Of a stretch of 64,000 bases of DNA, positions 10,466 to 21,405 are shown piece by piece. The stretch comes from Branchinecta lynchi (taxonomy: Eukaryota; Arthropoda; Branchiopoda; Anostraca; Branchinectidae), in the NCBI GenBank assembly GCA_023053575.1, contig JAKZAP010000007.1:13731508-13795507 (forward strand), in the 5' to 3' direction. The first letter of the stretch is position 1; each line of letters starts with the position of its first letter. A program made the translations under genes and the position numbers. The notes under the pieces were generated by a model. That model was not told the DNA's origin. It saw nothing but the letters and a program-made list of their open reading frames with translations, and did no database searches.

Positions 10466-11380
10466 TTATCGGATAAGTATAAACTCACAGCTTACCAGGA
10501 CGACCCCGGCACACAACTTACCAGAGTGATTCTTGCAGACAGACAACATAGCGTACCAGAACATTCATCGTGGGATTCCACTAATCTCCTAAGTTGCTGT
10601 AGCTTTCAAGAATTAGGCAACCAACTGAAATCCATCATTTTCAACTACAAATACTGTTCCAGGAATAGTTTCAGGGTACCGTCTACTGCAGTAGTTAACG
10701 ACAGCTTTCTCGACTCCTCGTCGGTGATAAGCCAAGAAGAGTTCAAAGACGATTTAGCCTTGTTCCGACATATGATCTCAAAGGTTGCATTGCCAGGAGA
10801 GACTCGAAACAGACGAAAATAAAATATTCGAAGTTTTTCGTGAATTGAAAGATGTCTTCACAAGTATGGAAAGCTTTTGAGCTGGCTAAGAGAATCCCTG
10901 TTACCTCATCAGAAGGGGAAAGGCCTTTTAGCAAGATGAGTGTTGGTTAAGGCCACTTGCTGACCAGCATCTGTTACTAATCGCAATTGAAACCGATCTA
11001 GTTGAAGAATGTGAAATTGGATGTGTTGTCGGCGAATGGAAAATGTGATGAAAAAAGTGTAGGGTGCGTTGAAGATCGAGGACTTTTTAGTCTTAACTGA
11101 CTATCTTAAAGTTAAACCGAATCCGTCTAAGGTCCAACACGTATAGTAACATATTATTTATTCACTTAAATAGTCTCGAAAACCCGATAAAATTGCGTTA
11201 CTTCGTTTCTCGGCTATCCCGGGATAGCCGATTTCATAGAATGACATTATTCTTTCGGATTTGTGATACCTCTATGTGCTTATCCCTCTAAGCTTGAAAT
11301 ATTCACCAACTAGAAATGTGAGCCATTGCCGAAGAATGAAATAAAAATATCAGATTCATTGCAAAACATATCCTAAAATC
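10466..11380. other. Intergenic, nothing recognised
   Basis: Open frames here do not resemble any family I know, and there are no clear repeats apart from the array edge. Confidence 0.35.
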
Positions 11381-11690
11381 ATTTCTTATTTGATAGTGCA
11401 AAAACGGATAAGTCAGCTGAATTTTATTAGAGCTATATCTGGGCCCTTCTTCGCAAGGGTCCTCTTCTGGCTCAAAGCCCCTCAAGTTGGAAAAACAAAC
11501 TTCTGGGAAACCCAACAAGTTCGTTTTCCCGCTTGTGAGAAACCCAACAAGTTCGTTTTCCCACAAGTTCCTTTTTCCAACTTGAAGGGCTTTGAGCCTG
11601 AAGAGGACCCTTGCTAAGAAGTAACGAAATATAGCTCTAATAAAATTTAGATGACGTATCCGTTTTGCACTATCAAATATGATTCGCAGT
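11381..11690. mobile_element. Foldback (inverted-repeat) element
   Basis: Two arms of about 110-130 bp face each other. The left arm runs TTTGATAGTGCAAAAACGGA through GAGCTATAT and AAGGGTCCTCTTC to CCTCAAGTTGGAAAAA. The right arm is its reverse complement with few changes, ending TCCGTTTTGCACTATCAAA. The centre has a doubled GAAACCCAACAAGTTCGTTTT block. A fragment of one arm also occurs at about 19285-19370. Confidence 0.75.
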
Positions 11691-12052
11691 CAGCTTGGGC
11701 TGAAGGAATACTTAAAATCATTTTACTACTTTTCTATAGGCATAACTTTTAAGATGTCGCATCTTCAGCCCTGGAAAGGCAGGCCTTTGTTTAAATTCAA
11801 ATTCTCCGCGTCTGGGTGAATTTTGGTTTGCCATGCAAGCAGCCCACGCTCTGAACGTTATTACGAAAACTACAAAATCCCTCAGATGTGTTCCGAATAT
11901 TTCAGTATTCAAATATCAAAATGAAAAATAAGGTGCCTTTTCAGTAAAACTGTAAGGAGTCTATTTTGTGTTATTTGTAACACATAATAGACGTGAGAAC
12001 ACAACAGTAGGGACACAACAACAGTAAATTACCTTCAAATACCACTATAATG

Positions 12053-12470
12053 AAAAACCTAGTCCTGAGATTTAATTTTTGACACGGACGCTGTTTTTGC
12101 TGCACGATTGGGGCCATAACAGGAAAGGTTTTTTTCTGCATTTTGGTCAACTTGTTTTTTTTTTTTTTATTAATAAGGGGCTGAAAACTTAAATATTATT
12201 TTATTAATAACCTCGTTCTACGTTTCTAATATGGAGTACTCCCTGTATCTATTACTTACGCACGGAAAATCTAGTGCTGAGATTTAATTTTTGACACGGC
12301 TGCTGTTTTTGCTGCACGATTCGGGCGATACCAGGAAACATTTTTTTCTGCATTTTGATCGACTTCAGTTTTGTTATTAATAAGGGACTGAGGCTTAAAC
12401 TTTCTTCCCTTAATAACCCCGTTCCACGTTTCCGGTAGGGAGTACTCGCCTGTATCTCGGTTAATGCCTG
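12053..12470. repeat. Tandem pair of about 210-bp repeats
   Basis: The block starting CTGAGATTTAATTTTTGACA at 12064 recurs at 12273. Both copies contain CTGTTTTTGCTGCACGATT, TTATTAATAAGGG.CTGA and ACGTTTC. A third diverged copy lies at 18860-18960. Confidence 0.7.
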
Positions 12471-12477
12471 CTCGGTT

Positions 12478-14471
12478 TTTATGGCACTTGCCCTTCGGCC
12501 AAGTGCCATATAGCGATCGCAATTTCTGTCCGTTAGTCGGTCTGTCTGTCCCGGTTTTGCTAGTTCGGGCACTTCTAGATAAGCTAGGACGATGAAACTT
12601 GGCAGGCATATCAGGGACAGGACCAGATTAAATTAGAAGTAGTCACTTCCCCGATCCGACCATCTGGGGGGGGGGGAATGAGGGAAAACTAGGAAAATTA
12701 GATATTTTTAACTAACGAACGGGGGATCGGATCTTAATGAAACCTGATATATGGAAGGACCTCATGTCTCAGAGGTCCCAGTTTAAATCCGGACCGGATC
12801 CGGTGACATTGGGGGGAGCGGCGGAAACCGGAAATCTTGGAAAACGCTTAGATCGGAGAGATCGGGATGAAACTTGGTGAAAAGAACAAGCACAAGTCCT
12901 AGATACGGGATTGACATAACCGGACCGGACCCGCTCACTTTGGAGGGTTTGGGGGGGGGGGGGTCCGGATTTTTAGTGATCGCGCGAGTTCGGTACTTCC
13001 TGATGTGCTAGGACGATGAAACTTGGTAGGCATGTCAGGGACCCGAACATATTGACTTGAGAATAGTCGTTTTATCGATCCGGCCATCGTGGGAGGAGTG
13101 GAGTGATGGCGAATCCGGAATCGAGTGGCATGGGCAGCTATTGTACGGGTGATCGGATTTAAATGAAACTATTTAAAAAGAACTCGTGCCTCAGACGTCC
13201 CATTTTAAATTCGGACCGGGTCCGGTGACAACTGGAGGATTTAGAGGGGGGGGGGGGCGGAAATCTTTGGAAACGCTTAGAGTGGAGGGATCGGGATGAA
13301 ACTTGGTGGGAAGAACAAGCGCGAGTTCTAGATATGTCATGGACATAGTAGACGGGATTCGGGCACTCTGATGGAGTGCGGGGGGGGGGGGGGGGATTTC
13401 TAGTAAGCGCCCGAGTTCGGTACTTCCTGATGTGCTAGGACGATGAAACTTGGTAGGCACGTCAGGAACCCGAGTAAATTGACATGAGAATAGTCGTTTC
13501 CTAGATCCGACCATCGTGGCAGGAGTGGAGGCATTGGGAATCCGCAATCAAGGGGCACGGGCAGTTTTTAATGGGTGATCGGATTTGAATAAAACTTGGC
13601 AAGTGGAGAGAGCTATCGTCTGAGATGTTCCATGTCAGGTCCGGGGAGTAGTGGAGGAAGAGGGAATCCGGAATGTTGAGGTATTTAGAACTTCCAACGG
13701 GTGACCGGATCTTAATGAAAGTTGATGTTTGTAAAGACGCCGAGTCTCAGTTCAAATCTTCCTGATTTTCTAGGACGATAAAACTTGGAAGACGTATCAG
13801 GGACCTGAATAGACTGAAGGTTGTTTCCCCGATCCGACCACCATGGGGGTTGCGAGAAGTTTTTGACATGCACATAAGGGTCAAACAAGTGGAGTGATTT
13901 GAATGAAATTTGGAAGGTACAGAGATCATATGACCTAGATGACATTGTGCGAACCGGATCCGAACACGGAGTGGGGGGGGGGGAGGGAATATTTACCGGA
14001 AGTTCCCCAAAAAATGCTCGGATTCGAGTGAAAGGTAGGTGGTAATAGAAAATGCTTTAGGGATACAGTTAGGAGTCCAGACCAGATTCGGCCGCGGTAT
14101 ATGGGAAATTGGAAGGGGGTACCGGAAATCTTGGGCACGTCTAGGGACATAGCAAGTGGATTTCTTGGGTTGAAATTTGGAAGGTTGGCGATGGCTTGGA
14201 GTTGAGGGACTTGAGTGAAACTCGATATACTAATTCTACACTATACAAAAAAATCTTGCACTATTTGCTACTGGGATTATTCTTATCTTTATTGAGATAA
14301 GATTACCCCTAATTCGGATTAATCTTATCTCTATAAAGATAAGAATAATCCCAGCAGAAAATACTGCATCCTTATTCGGACAAACTTTTTACAGTGTAGG
14401 TCCGAACTGCATTTTTGGATGGCGGGGTGTTTTGTGAAGTTCTCTTTTGCTTTCTTGTACCACCTACTCGT
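12478..14471 (-). repeat. Tandem-array tail of a Penelope-like element (family R1, copy A)
   Basis: Begins with an inverted repeat, ATGGCACTTG...CAAGTGCCAT, enclosing about 8 bases. It then has TCGGTCTGTCTGTC and a long imperfect array. Recurring blocks are GGACGATGAAACTTGG, GATCCGACCATC next to G tracts, GAACGGGTGATCGGAT and CCGGACCGGATCCG. The array adjoins the decayed Penelope-like coding end at 14472-14910. Copies at 21406-23395, 23560-24040 and 30594-34733 show the same order, so it is best read as the untranslated tail of that element. Several G runs of 8-15 bases are present. Confidence 0.7.
14239..14396. mobile_element. 158-bp Tc1/mariner-type MITE, copy 1
   Basis: Ends CACTATACAAAAA / TTTTTACAGTG, flanked by TA on each side. 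The interior is a long palindrome around CTACTGGGATTATTCTTATC. The copy at 43468-43625 has exactly the same length and the same flanking TA. Confidence 0.7.
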
Positions 14472-14508
14472 AACAAGTGTCATATGAGCTCGTAGCTCTT
14501 GTTCTTTA

Positions 14509-14910
14509 TCTCAACGGCTTCTCGAATGGTTTGATGGAGTCCGGTGCACGTTGCAAGAACTTGGGCTTTTTCAAAATATACTGAATGGGATGGGTTTTCG
14601 AAAATATGTTCTGCAAGTGCAGATTTGAAACTACAGTTATGACGGTGTCTGTTGGAGAGGGCGTGGTCAATTTCTTGCTCATGCTCTGCAAGTCGTTTTC
14701 CGAAAGTTCTCTCTGTCCTTCCTTCGTAACGCTTTCCGCAATCACAAGGTATTGAATAAATGCCTCTTTGGTACTGATTTGGGACTTTATCTTGTCCGGA
14801 GTTTAGAAAGACAGCAAAGTATTTTGGGTTCTGTTAAAGACTCGGATGTTGTATTTTTTCAAACTTTTGGACAACTTTTCGGTTACTCCGCGGACGTACG
14901 GAAGGTAAAC
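14509..14910 (-). pseudogene. Penelope-like retroelement: decayed linker and GIY-YIG endonuclease domain
   Basis: Reverse-strand translation gives RVYLPYVRGVTEKLSKSLKK, the linker seen before the endonuclease in Penelope-like elements. An in-frame stop and a frameshift follow. The next part is RGIYSIPCDCGKRYEGRTER, then TFGKRLAEHEQEIDHAL and HNCSFKSALAEHIFEN, ending QTIREAVEIK. GIY, the CDCG cysteines, the Y.G.T.R block and the alpha-helical LAEH are all GIY-YIG features of these elements. The reverse-transcriptase part is missing. The C-terminal coding edge (NKSYELI) runs into the AACAAGAGCT..GCTCATATGGCACTTG segment that starts the R1 tails elsewhere. Confidence 0.85.
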
Positions 14911-14931
14911 GCGGGCATTTTTTTCAGAGTC

Positions 14932-15290
14932 GGTATTAGAAACGGAATGATAAAGCGTGCCATACCGACAAACGCTGCCTATTTCCCAACAGGAAGTTTC
15001 CTGTTTTACCGAAAGAGCTTTTGTCAGTGTCAGAAACGGGATGATAAAAGTATCTCAATAGCTTTAAAAAAAATAAAAAATGTGACCCTTAATTTGACAC
15101 CCCCACCCCACCCCTAAATGTAGAGCTACAGAGACCATCGACGAACTTGACCTTACCCTTGACACAAAGAATCCTTACACCAAGTTTCATCAAAATATCT
15201 CATTCCCTTCGAGAGTTATCGTGCTTACAGACAGACGGACATTTTTGCGATGTCATAGGTATCCCTCCACTTACGTTTTGGGATCCGAAA
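14932..15290 (+). repeat. 3' end of the satellite-bearing S element
   Basis: Bases 15085-15290 match the 3' domains at 38030-38240, 47440-47655 and 50140-50352: CCCCACCCCTAAATGTAG, CACCAAGTTTCATCAAAATA, ACAGACGGAC, TTTGCGATGTCATAGGTA and TTACGTTTTGGGATCC. The satellite part is absent. Confidence 0.7.
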
Positions 15291-15565
15291 AAGGACTCGC
15301 TTTCAGATTCAGAGGGGAACCAATTTTTGCTGGTGTTGGTGCAATGTAAAATTAATTAAAAACAATCAGAATTAAAAATACCGAAAATAACGTGGATCCG
15401 GACTAATTTCGTCAACTGCATTTTTTTTTCGAACAAAATCCATTTTGAAAGTATTCCCCTGTTCTCGCTGTTTCTGTACGGGGAGTCCGCGTGGAGTGAC
15501 TCCCTCTATTCTCGCCGTTCCTTTCGATTCCCGGAGGAGTCCTCGGGGAAAGGCGAGAATACGCC
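15285..15565. mobile_element. Left-truncated copy of the GGCGTATTCTCG foldback MITE
   Basis: Right end GGAGTCCTCGGGGAAAGGCG then AGAATACGCC, and interior GGGGAACCAATTTTTGCTGG, as in the complete copy at 38295-38757. The left arm is missing where it meets the S element. Confidence 0.6.
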
Positions 15566-16300
15566 TTTAGACTTGGGATTTGAGAAAATTTAAGGCTAGA
15601 ACCTTCATAGTTGAATTTTGTTAGGAAAAAGCAAACTTAAGAAAATTTTGCCAGCGGCGCTCACCTTATGTGACATTGGGTAGCCTACAGTAGCTAGAAG
15701 CTGCTGCCGGGGCGGGCATCTATCTGCAGTAGACCCAGAAGCCGCGTCACCGTTCTCTTCGGCGGCCTGACATCGAAAAACCTTCACCTCAGCATTCTTG
15801 GGCCATAAATCTAGAGAACCTTGTGACTGAATTAGCGGTATATGTTGATACATAGTAAGAAAAAAGTGTCGGTTGGTATATAATTTGACCGCAATCCAGG
15901 TAATCTGATCTGGAAAAAAAAATGCGAAGAGAGAAAATCTATCAGACCCGATTGTGTAGATGAAGAGGTCCAGTAGGCTATATATTCACCTTCGGGATTC
16001 CATCGTAACCTTTGGCCTTGTTTCCAAATCATGACAGATTAAAATATAGATAGAAAATAGAAAACGAGAGCGCCCCCGTGATACTTCTGATGACCGTGTT
16101 GGAGAAGCAAAATCCAGGAAATGATTACCGATTGTGTTTCACAGTAGTAAATACCCTGGCACAACAAAGTGAAGTCTTGTATTGAGTGGTCCTACCCCAG
16201 AACCGGTGTGATTACTATCGAGATTCAATGAAACAGACCAGAATCAATTACAGCATGTCGGATGGAGAAGGCAACGTTTTAGCTTTCAACCCCGATAACA
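15566..16300. other. Intergenic, nothing recognised
   Basis: No gene or repeat identified. Small open frames on the minus strand do not resemble known proteins. Confidence 0.35.
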
Positions 16301-16307
16301 TCTTCGG

Positions 16308-16757
16308 TGTAGAAGATAGATAGATAGAAAGTTTATTGTAAAAATCGACCATCAAACCAAATTCGCGATTATTGTCAAACAGACAGAAAAAACTAAAATA
16401 TATGTATCTAATGTCAGTACGCTTAAAAATTCACGCTTCGTTAAAATATTTCACGAACTCGGGAATAAAACTTTTTCCATATCTAGCGTGTTTTGTAGGT
16501 ACGGGACAAAGCTTGGGAACCTTAGAACTTACCGCTCGTTCTGGTCGACTTCTAACATTTTGATAGGGGGGAGGGAGGACTTGGGAGTGGAGAGGATGAG
16601 ATACCATGGCTGAACCGAAGTCAGTGCTTAGCTCCTTTCTGCGCTCCTGCAGTGTTTTTAGGTTAAAGTGTTTTAAAAGGTATGAGTAGGGAAGCTTCGG
16701 TCCACTATGAATAATAAGAAGAACCCGCTTCTGTATTCTTGGGAAAGCGATTGCCAA
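16308..16757 (-). mobile_element. LINE 3' fragment (CR1/jockey-type RT C-terminus), microsatellite tail
   Basis: Reverse-strand frame reads FPRIQKRVLLIIHSGPKLPY, then YLLKHFNLKTLQERR, and ends RYGKSFIPEFVKYFNEA. This is the conserved end of CR1/jockey-like reverse transcriptases (IQKRALRII, L.L..RR, R..SFIP). The 3' end holds AATAAA (in ACAATAAACTTTC) and a TAGA-type microsatellite at 16315-16330. The element is 5'-truncated and lies just downstream of the EDC4 stop. Confidence 0.82.
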
Positions 16758-16980
16758 ATTTAAAACACGTGCGTCGTTCCAATGTTGAATGAAAAGCGAT
16801 TGCCAAATTTAAAACACGTGCGTAGTTCCAATGTTTCCAAATAAGAAATGTGTACCCCAACAATCAACGGTTAAGCATCACTTAAATGTAATCATGAAAA
16901 CTTACAAAAAACACAACTTGAACTCATCAGTCATATCAATTCGAATGCCGCTCTTAATAATCACCCCATCGGAAACAGCC

Positions 16981-18616
16981 TTACATCTGGGAAGCAACAA
17001 CCATGCTCAACCGCCTGGCCCTCCCTGCAAACTCCGTCCCACCCAGTGTCTCTAAAACCCTTCGAACTTGGTCCTTCACCACTCCAACATGACCCGAGAT
17101 GACCGGGTCCGTCCTATCCACGACGAGCACCGCTTCTTCGAGATACTTCAGTTTCAGATCTGTGCGGTTCTTCAAGTCGGAAGACAGCTGCTGGATAAGG
17201 GACAACAACACCGGCTGGCGAATGGGGCAGGGGACTGCACCAAAGAGCTTGGCTGGGTCAATACGCTCGCAGACGAACATGACCAGGTTTAAGTCTGTCG
17301 CGGCAAGAACACGTTCAAATGCTTCGTTATAACGGCTCTGTGCGATCAGCGTTGACAAAATAACGGTCATGTCTACCGTTGAAGGCGCAGGGGTCATGGA
17401 CCGGGTGTGCTGTTCAATGACGGCTCGTTGTTCACGTGTGGCGCGCGACACCTCGTCGCGGATAGATTCCGTTATCCGCTGGACGAACTGCGCAGACGAG
17501 CGCGTGAACGCATGCGTTACTTGCTCATTGAGCTCATTCACTAAGCGTGCTGACAGTTGCTCCGTTGTAATGCTGAACTTATCGATCGCAGCTGTGAGGA
17601 TTCCAGTTGTTTTCGTATCGTTTGCCTTCTGTTTTACCAGCTGAGCTTCCGTTCGCTGCAAGACTTCGTTGAAGCCACGTGTCATAGCCTCGTTCATCTG
17701 GAAAAACATCTGCTGGCAAGCGCGGTCATAGGACGGAATCAGCTGATGCTGCGCCATGTCCTTGAAAACAGACTGAATACTTTGCTGACAAGAGGTAGCT
17801 ACAGCTTGCCCCCAAACATCAACGAGCCCCTTACTCTGGACGAGTTTGGAAACGTGTTCTTTTACAGTGCCTTCCAGAGTTCCAAGTCTCTTGTTCACTT
17901 CCTTCTCAAGCAGTCTACGGTTTGACTCGCACAGTGACTCAACTTCCTGCTGGATCGTTGTCCGGATTGGCTCAAGACCTCTGTTTATGGCAGGAACTAG
18001 GAGAGCCTTTACGTGGTTTTCAATACGAGCAGGTACGGAGTTGGCGACAGTTTGAGACACAGCTAGCGTCAGAGCTTCTTGGTAGTTTGCAATTTGAGTG
18101 CAAACAGCGTTTTCAATTCGTTTCTCGAAGTTGTCCATACGAAGCGCATGGCATATGCTTGTAATCTCGCCGCCCAACTGTCGCTGCTCTTCTCTTAGGT
18201 GCTGAATCTGGTTTTGTAGGCTCCTTAAACTATCCTGGCTGCTCTGAATCGAATCAAGTCGAGCCGTTGCCGACTCCAGGTTCCGCACTGCGTTCACTAC
18301 CAAATTCTCCAGATCCCTTATGTCCCTGTTGGCAGGGGCTGGCGATTCTCTCCTGGCCAAATCTGGCAATGGCGGACTGGGCCCGCTGGGCTGCCATCTA
18401 GTGGGACTCTGAATAGGTGGCGCAAGTTGTGGAGACTGCATGCCATGCATCACGTCAGCTAGAATGTCCATTACGTTATTATTCTGCTGCTGTGGCGGAT
18501 GCGGATGGATCTGGCTTACGTGCTCATGCGGTGGAGGAGGGATGGATACAAGGTTTCCGATGGGTGCGATGGGCGCAGGTAGGGTAGCACCATGAAGCAG
18601 TTCGCTCATGGGGGAT
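16981..18616 (-). CDS. EDC4: EDC4/Ge-1, last coding exon (C-terminal domain)
   Basis: EDC4 (Ge-1, Hedls) is the P-body scaffold that couples DCP2 to DCP1 during mRNA decapping. This 1636-bp exon encodes residues about 647-1190 of the reconstructed protein. A proline/histidine-rich linker comes first, then a coiled-coil stretch (around NLESATARLDSIQSS to REEQRQLGG), then the long helical C-terminal domain. That domain has blocks close to human EDC4: SKLVQSKGLVDVWGQAVA, CQQMFFQMNEAMTRGFNEVL, LNLVMFVCERIDPAKLFG, QPVLLSLIQQLSSDL, RTDLKLKYLEEAV and ARRLSMVV near the end. The stop is TAA at 16983-16981. The acceptor TTTCAG ends at 18617 and joins the previous exon in phase (CG plus A). An internal ATG at 18609 looks like a start, but it is the exon interior. 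No close AATAAA follows the stop. Confidence 0.96.
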
Positions 18617-19544
18617 CTGAAACAATAATTCTATAAGCAAGTGGTTTATTTGATACCGTCTTACTTAATTGAAGACTGGAATGGTACAAGAAATTCGTTA
18701 AAAAGCGGAAGTTCGCATCAATATGGCGTTGTACTCACAGAACGTGGATTTGGGAAGCCGGCAAGCGGGAAACAACACTAATAAGATTATGATAGGACAA
18801 ATGACGTTTCTAGAAGTATCAATATCACAACTTTAAGAGGTTCTTTTAGGGATTACTAAAAGTGAAAATTAGTGCTGAGATTTCCTTTAGACACGGCTAC
18901 TTTTTTCAGTGCACGATAGGGTCGTTGACACGAGAGAGATTTTTGCGCGTATTGCTAATTTTTGCTTTGTTGTGAACGGGTGCTTTTTGTCCAGACTTCA
19001 GACACTGGAAGCGAATGAGGTCGGGACTCGGGAGCTAGTAGCCCTATTTTAAAGAATTTGTGGTGCCATGACACTTGCCAAGATGGGAAGGAATGTCGCC
19101 TATAGAACATTACTGACTGCTCCATTTAGCATTATTAATCATTTCCATTGTTACTTGTTTTTAATTATCATTCAAGGGAAAAAAATATGAAAGCTGAGCA
19201 CAACAAGAGCTAAGAGCTCATATTGCGCTTGTTATGAGTAGATGATGCAAGAACGCAGATGAGAACGTCACAAAATACCCCCTTCAACCCAATAACAAGT
19301 TCATTTTCCAGCTTCACCGGCCTGAGCCTGAAGAGGACCCTTGCCAAGAAGGGCCTCACTGACAGAAAGAATGGAAAGCACTGCGAAATCTTGTCGTTCG
19401 AAATATTAGAACAGCGCGATAATCCTATGGCAAAAAAGTCGCTAGAACGTCTTCTCAAGTTGACGCCAAGAAATTCCACAAAAATGTCCAAGCGCTACTC
19501 GGAAAGGGACGCATAAACACTGCGCTTTTAGACGAAAACGGAGA

Positions 19545-20260
19545 TACGCTTTCAATTTTTTTTTCAATTCAATTTCAATTTATTTTAAAATCCTTCACGG
19601 GCAAGCCGAACATTGGATTTTTCGTCATAAACATAATAACATCAACACCTTTGTCATAATTTTGTCATAAATAATAAACTTACATACAATTCGAATCACT
19701 GTAAGTGATCATTTACAATTACACTTATATTAGAACTGAAATTCAAATCACTATAACATAAACAAGAGTTACAACGAATTATGCATTTCGACGAATGACG
19801 TCACATTAAACGTATGTAAGAACTAGGATTCAAACAATTATAAAATACGCACGAATTACGATGAATTATACAAGAATCACGATGAGTCATAGATTTCGAC
19901 GAATGACGGTACGAAGCTTTTTCTGTATCGGTCATGAGATGCAGAAACCGGATATAGCTTAGGAATCGGCTGCGAAACCATTCGCGCAGGTCTAGGCCTA
20001 ACGGGTTCAAACTCAGGCGGGAAAATGTCTCGCAGACGAGGATTCTCAAGCGTCTTAACTCCAAATTTAAGGCACATTTTTTCCCGACGTTGGGCCAAAG
20101 ATTCCAGCTTGAAACTCCGAAGAATCTCAATGTATGGCACCTTTGGCGATTTGGAAGTAACAAGGAGGGCTCGGAATTGCAATCTCTCCAACGAATTCGA
20201 CTGATCCCGTGTCAAACCGAAGTGCCATACCGCTTACCGCCGAGTTGATGAATCAGCATT
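19545..20260 (-). mobile_element. LINE 3' fragment with (ATTGA)n-type tail
   Basis: Reverse-strand frame LERLQFRALLVTSKSPKVPY, EILRSFKLESLAQRREKMCL, then DRYRKSFVPSFVEIYDSS is the C-terminal end of a CR1/jockey-like reverse transcriptase. The low-coordinate end has repeated TTCAATT units (19548-19580), the microsatellite tail. Confidence 0.8.
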
Positions 20261-20329
20261 TTAGTCAGATCTGTTCTAAGTAGGCTACCCTGAACTACCC
20301 TGCCTTCCTGAAATCCAGCCAGAAACAAA

Positions 20330-20890
20330 CTTTCCAGTTATTGAGGAAAACCAAGTATACGAGACCCTGAGCAAGCTGGATCCAAACAAAGCTGTCTATA
20401 CCAGAGAAATGCCTAGTCGCCTTATAAGAAATGTACGCTTGAGCTGATACTCCTCTTACTGCCGTCTTTAACCAGTCTTTACTGCAAAGTTTTATTTACC
20501 GGTGGATCTACCAGGACATACATGACAAGATAGATGACCGGCAGTTCGCCCAAGTTCGGCACCGTGCATTACTTGGTGCGCTTGCTAAATGAGATGCTCC
20601 TACACTTGGGAGAAAGACGGATTCATCGACTGCATCATCGCCGACTTCATCAAGGCCTTTGATTTGCTGTCTCATCCGGAGATCATAGACCGAGCAAAGG
20701 AGATGGGAGTCCAGCAGTTTGCTCTGAGAATGATTGGCATCTTCCTATCGGAGAGACACCAGTGCGTAAAGCTGGATGATGGAGAAAGGTCTACCCAACT
20801 GCCGACCACCTGCAGTGCAGCACAAGGGAGCAAACCTGGTCCCATCTGCTTCGTAATAGTGATAAACAGATCTTCTGGAAACCCCAAGAT
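20330..20890 (+). mobile_element. LINE reverse-transcriptase fragment
   Basis: The forward strand carries decayed RT: VIEENQVYETLSKLDPNKA, then after frameshifts DRQFAQVRHRALLGALAK, ADFIKAFDLLSHPEIIDRAK (the DF.KAFD motif) and FLSERHQCVKLDDGE. The GVPQG block survives only as AAQGSKPGP and the catalytic YxDD box is missing. It lies head-to-head with the LINE fragment on its left. Confidence 0.82.
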
Positions 20891-21013
20891 CGTTATAAGT
20901 TCCCAGACGACCTGTGCCCTTAAAGCCTAAAAACCCTAAAAATACAGTATCTCTCGGAAAGGCGCCACCTTCTCGCAATTCAGCTCGGGCAGGATTGTCT
21001 CCTGTCTTCTGAT

Positions 21014-21200
21014 CAAGGCCGTATCCAGGAGGGGGGGGGGGGGGGGGGGGGTAGGGGGTTGCCCCCCCCCCCCCCGAAACATACGAAAAGAACGATTTGT
21101 ATAGGCTTTCCCCTCTGATCTATGTGTTTTTTGTACTTTTTTGTCCGACCAGCAGGCAAACCCCCCCCCCCCCCGAAATAAATTCCTGGATACGGGCCTG
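21014..21200. mobile_element. GGCCCGTATCCAGG hAT-like MITE, copy 1 (187 bp)
   Basis: Left end CAAGGCCGTATCCAGGA; right end reverse-complements to CAGGCCCGTATCCAGGAA. Flanks are CTTCTGAT (21006-21013) and CTTCTGAC (21201-21208), 7 of 8 matching. Long G and C runs sit just inside each end, and the middle carries CTGATCTATGTGTTTTTTGT. Sister copies are at 35784 and 44106. Confidence 0.85.
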
Positions 21201-21405
21201 CTTCTGACCACCGGGACATTCTACCGGTACTAGCGCCGATGCGAGAACAATCAATAGCAACACGTTTCGGGAAGAAATACGAAGAGACCCCCCCCCCCCC
21301 CGGTTCAGTCATCCCAGCGCTACCTCAAGTCGTTTCTCCCTTATTTCATCAGAAACTACAACGAAAAAGTGCTAAAATCTGAATTTCTTAGACCATTTTT
21401 GTTTT

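Noticed and set aside
12990..13040. Hammerhead ribozyme in the R1 array (CTGATG near GATGAAAC)
   Set aside because: Penelope-like elements can carry hammerheads, but the conserved CUGAUGA core is not present in most copies and stem II does not form.
18609..18611. ATG near the start of the last EDC4 exon as a gene start
   Set aside because: A good acceptor lies 7 bases upstream and the frame continues into the preceding exons in phase.
20589..20930. Intact reverse transcriptase gene
   Set aside because: Only a fragment; catalytic YxDD box missing and frameshifts upstream.
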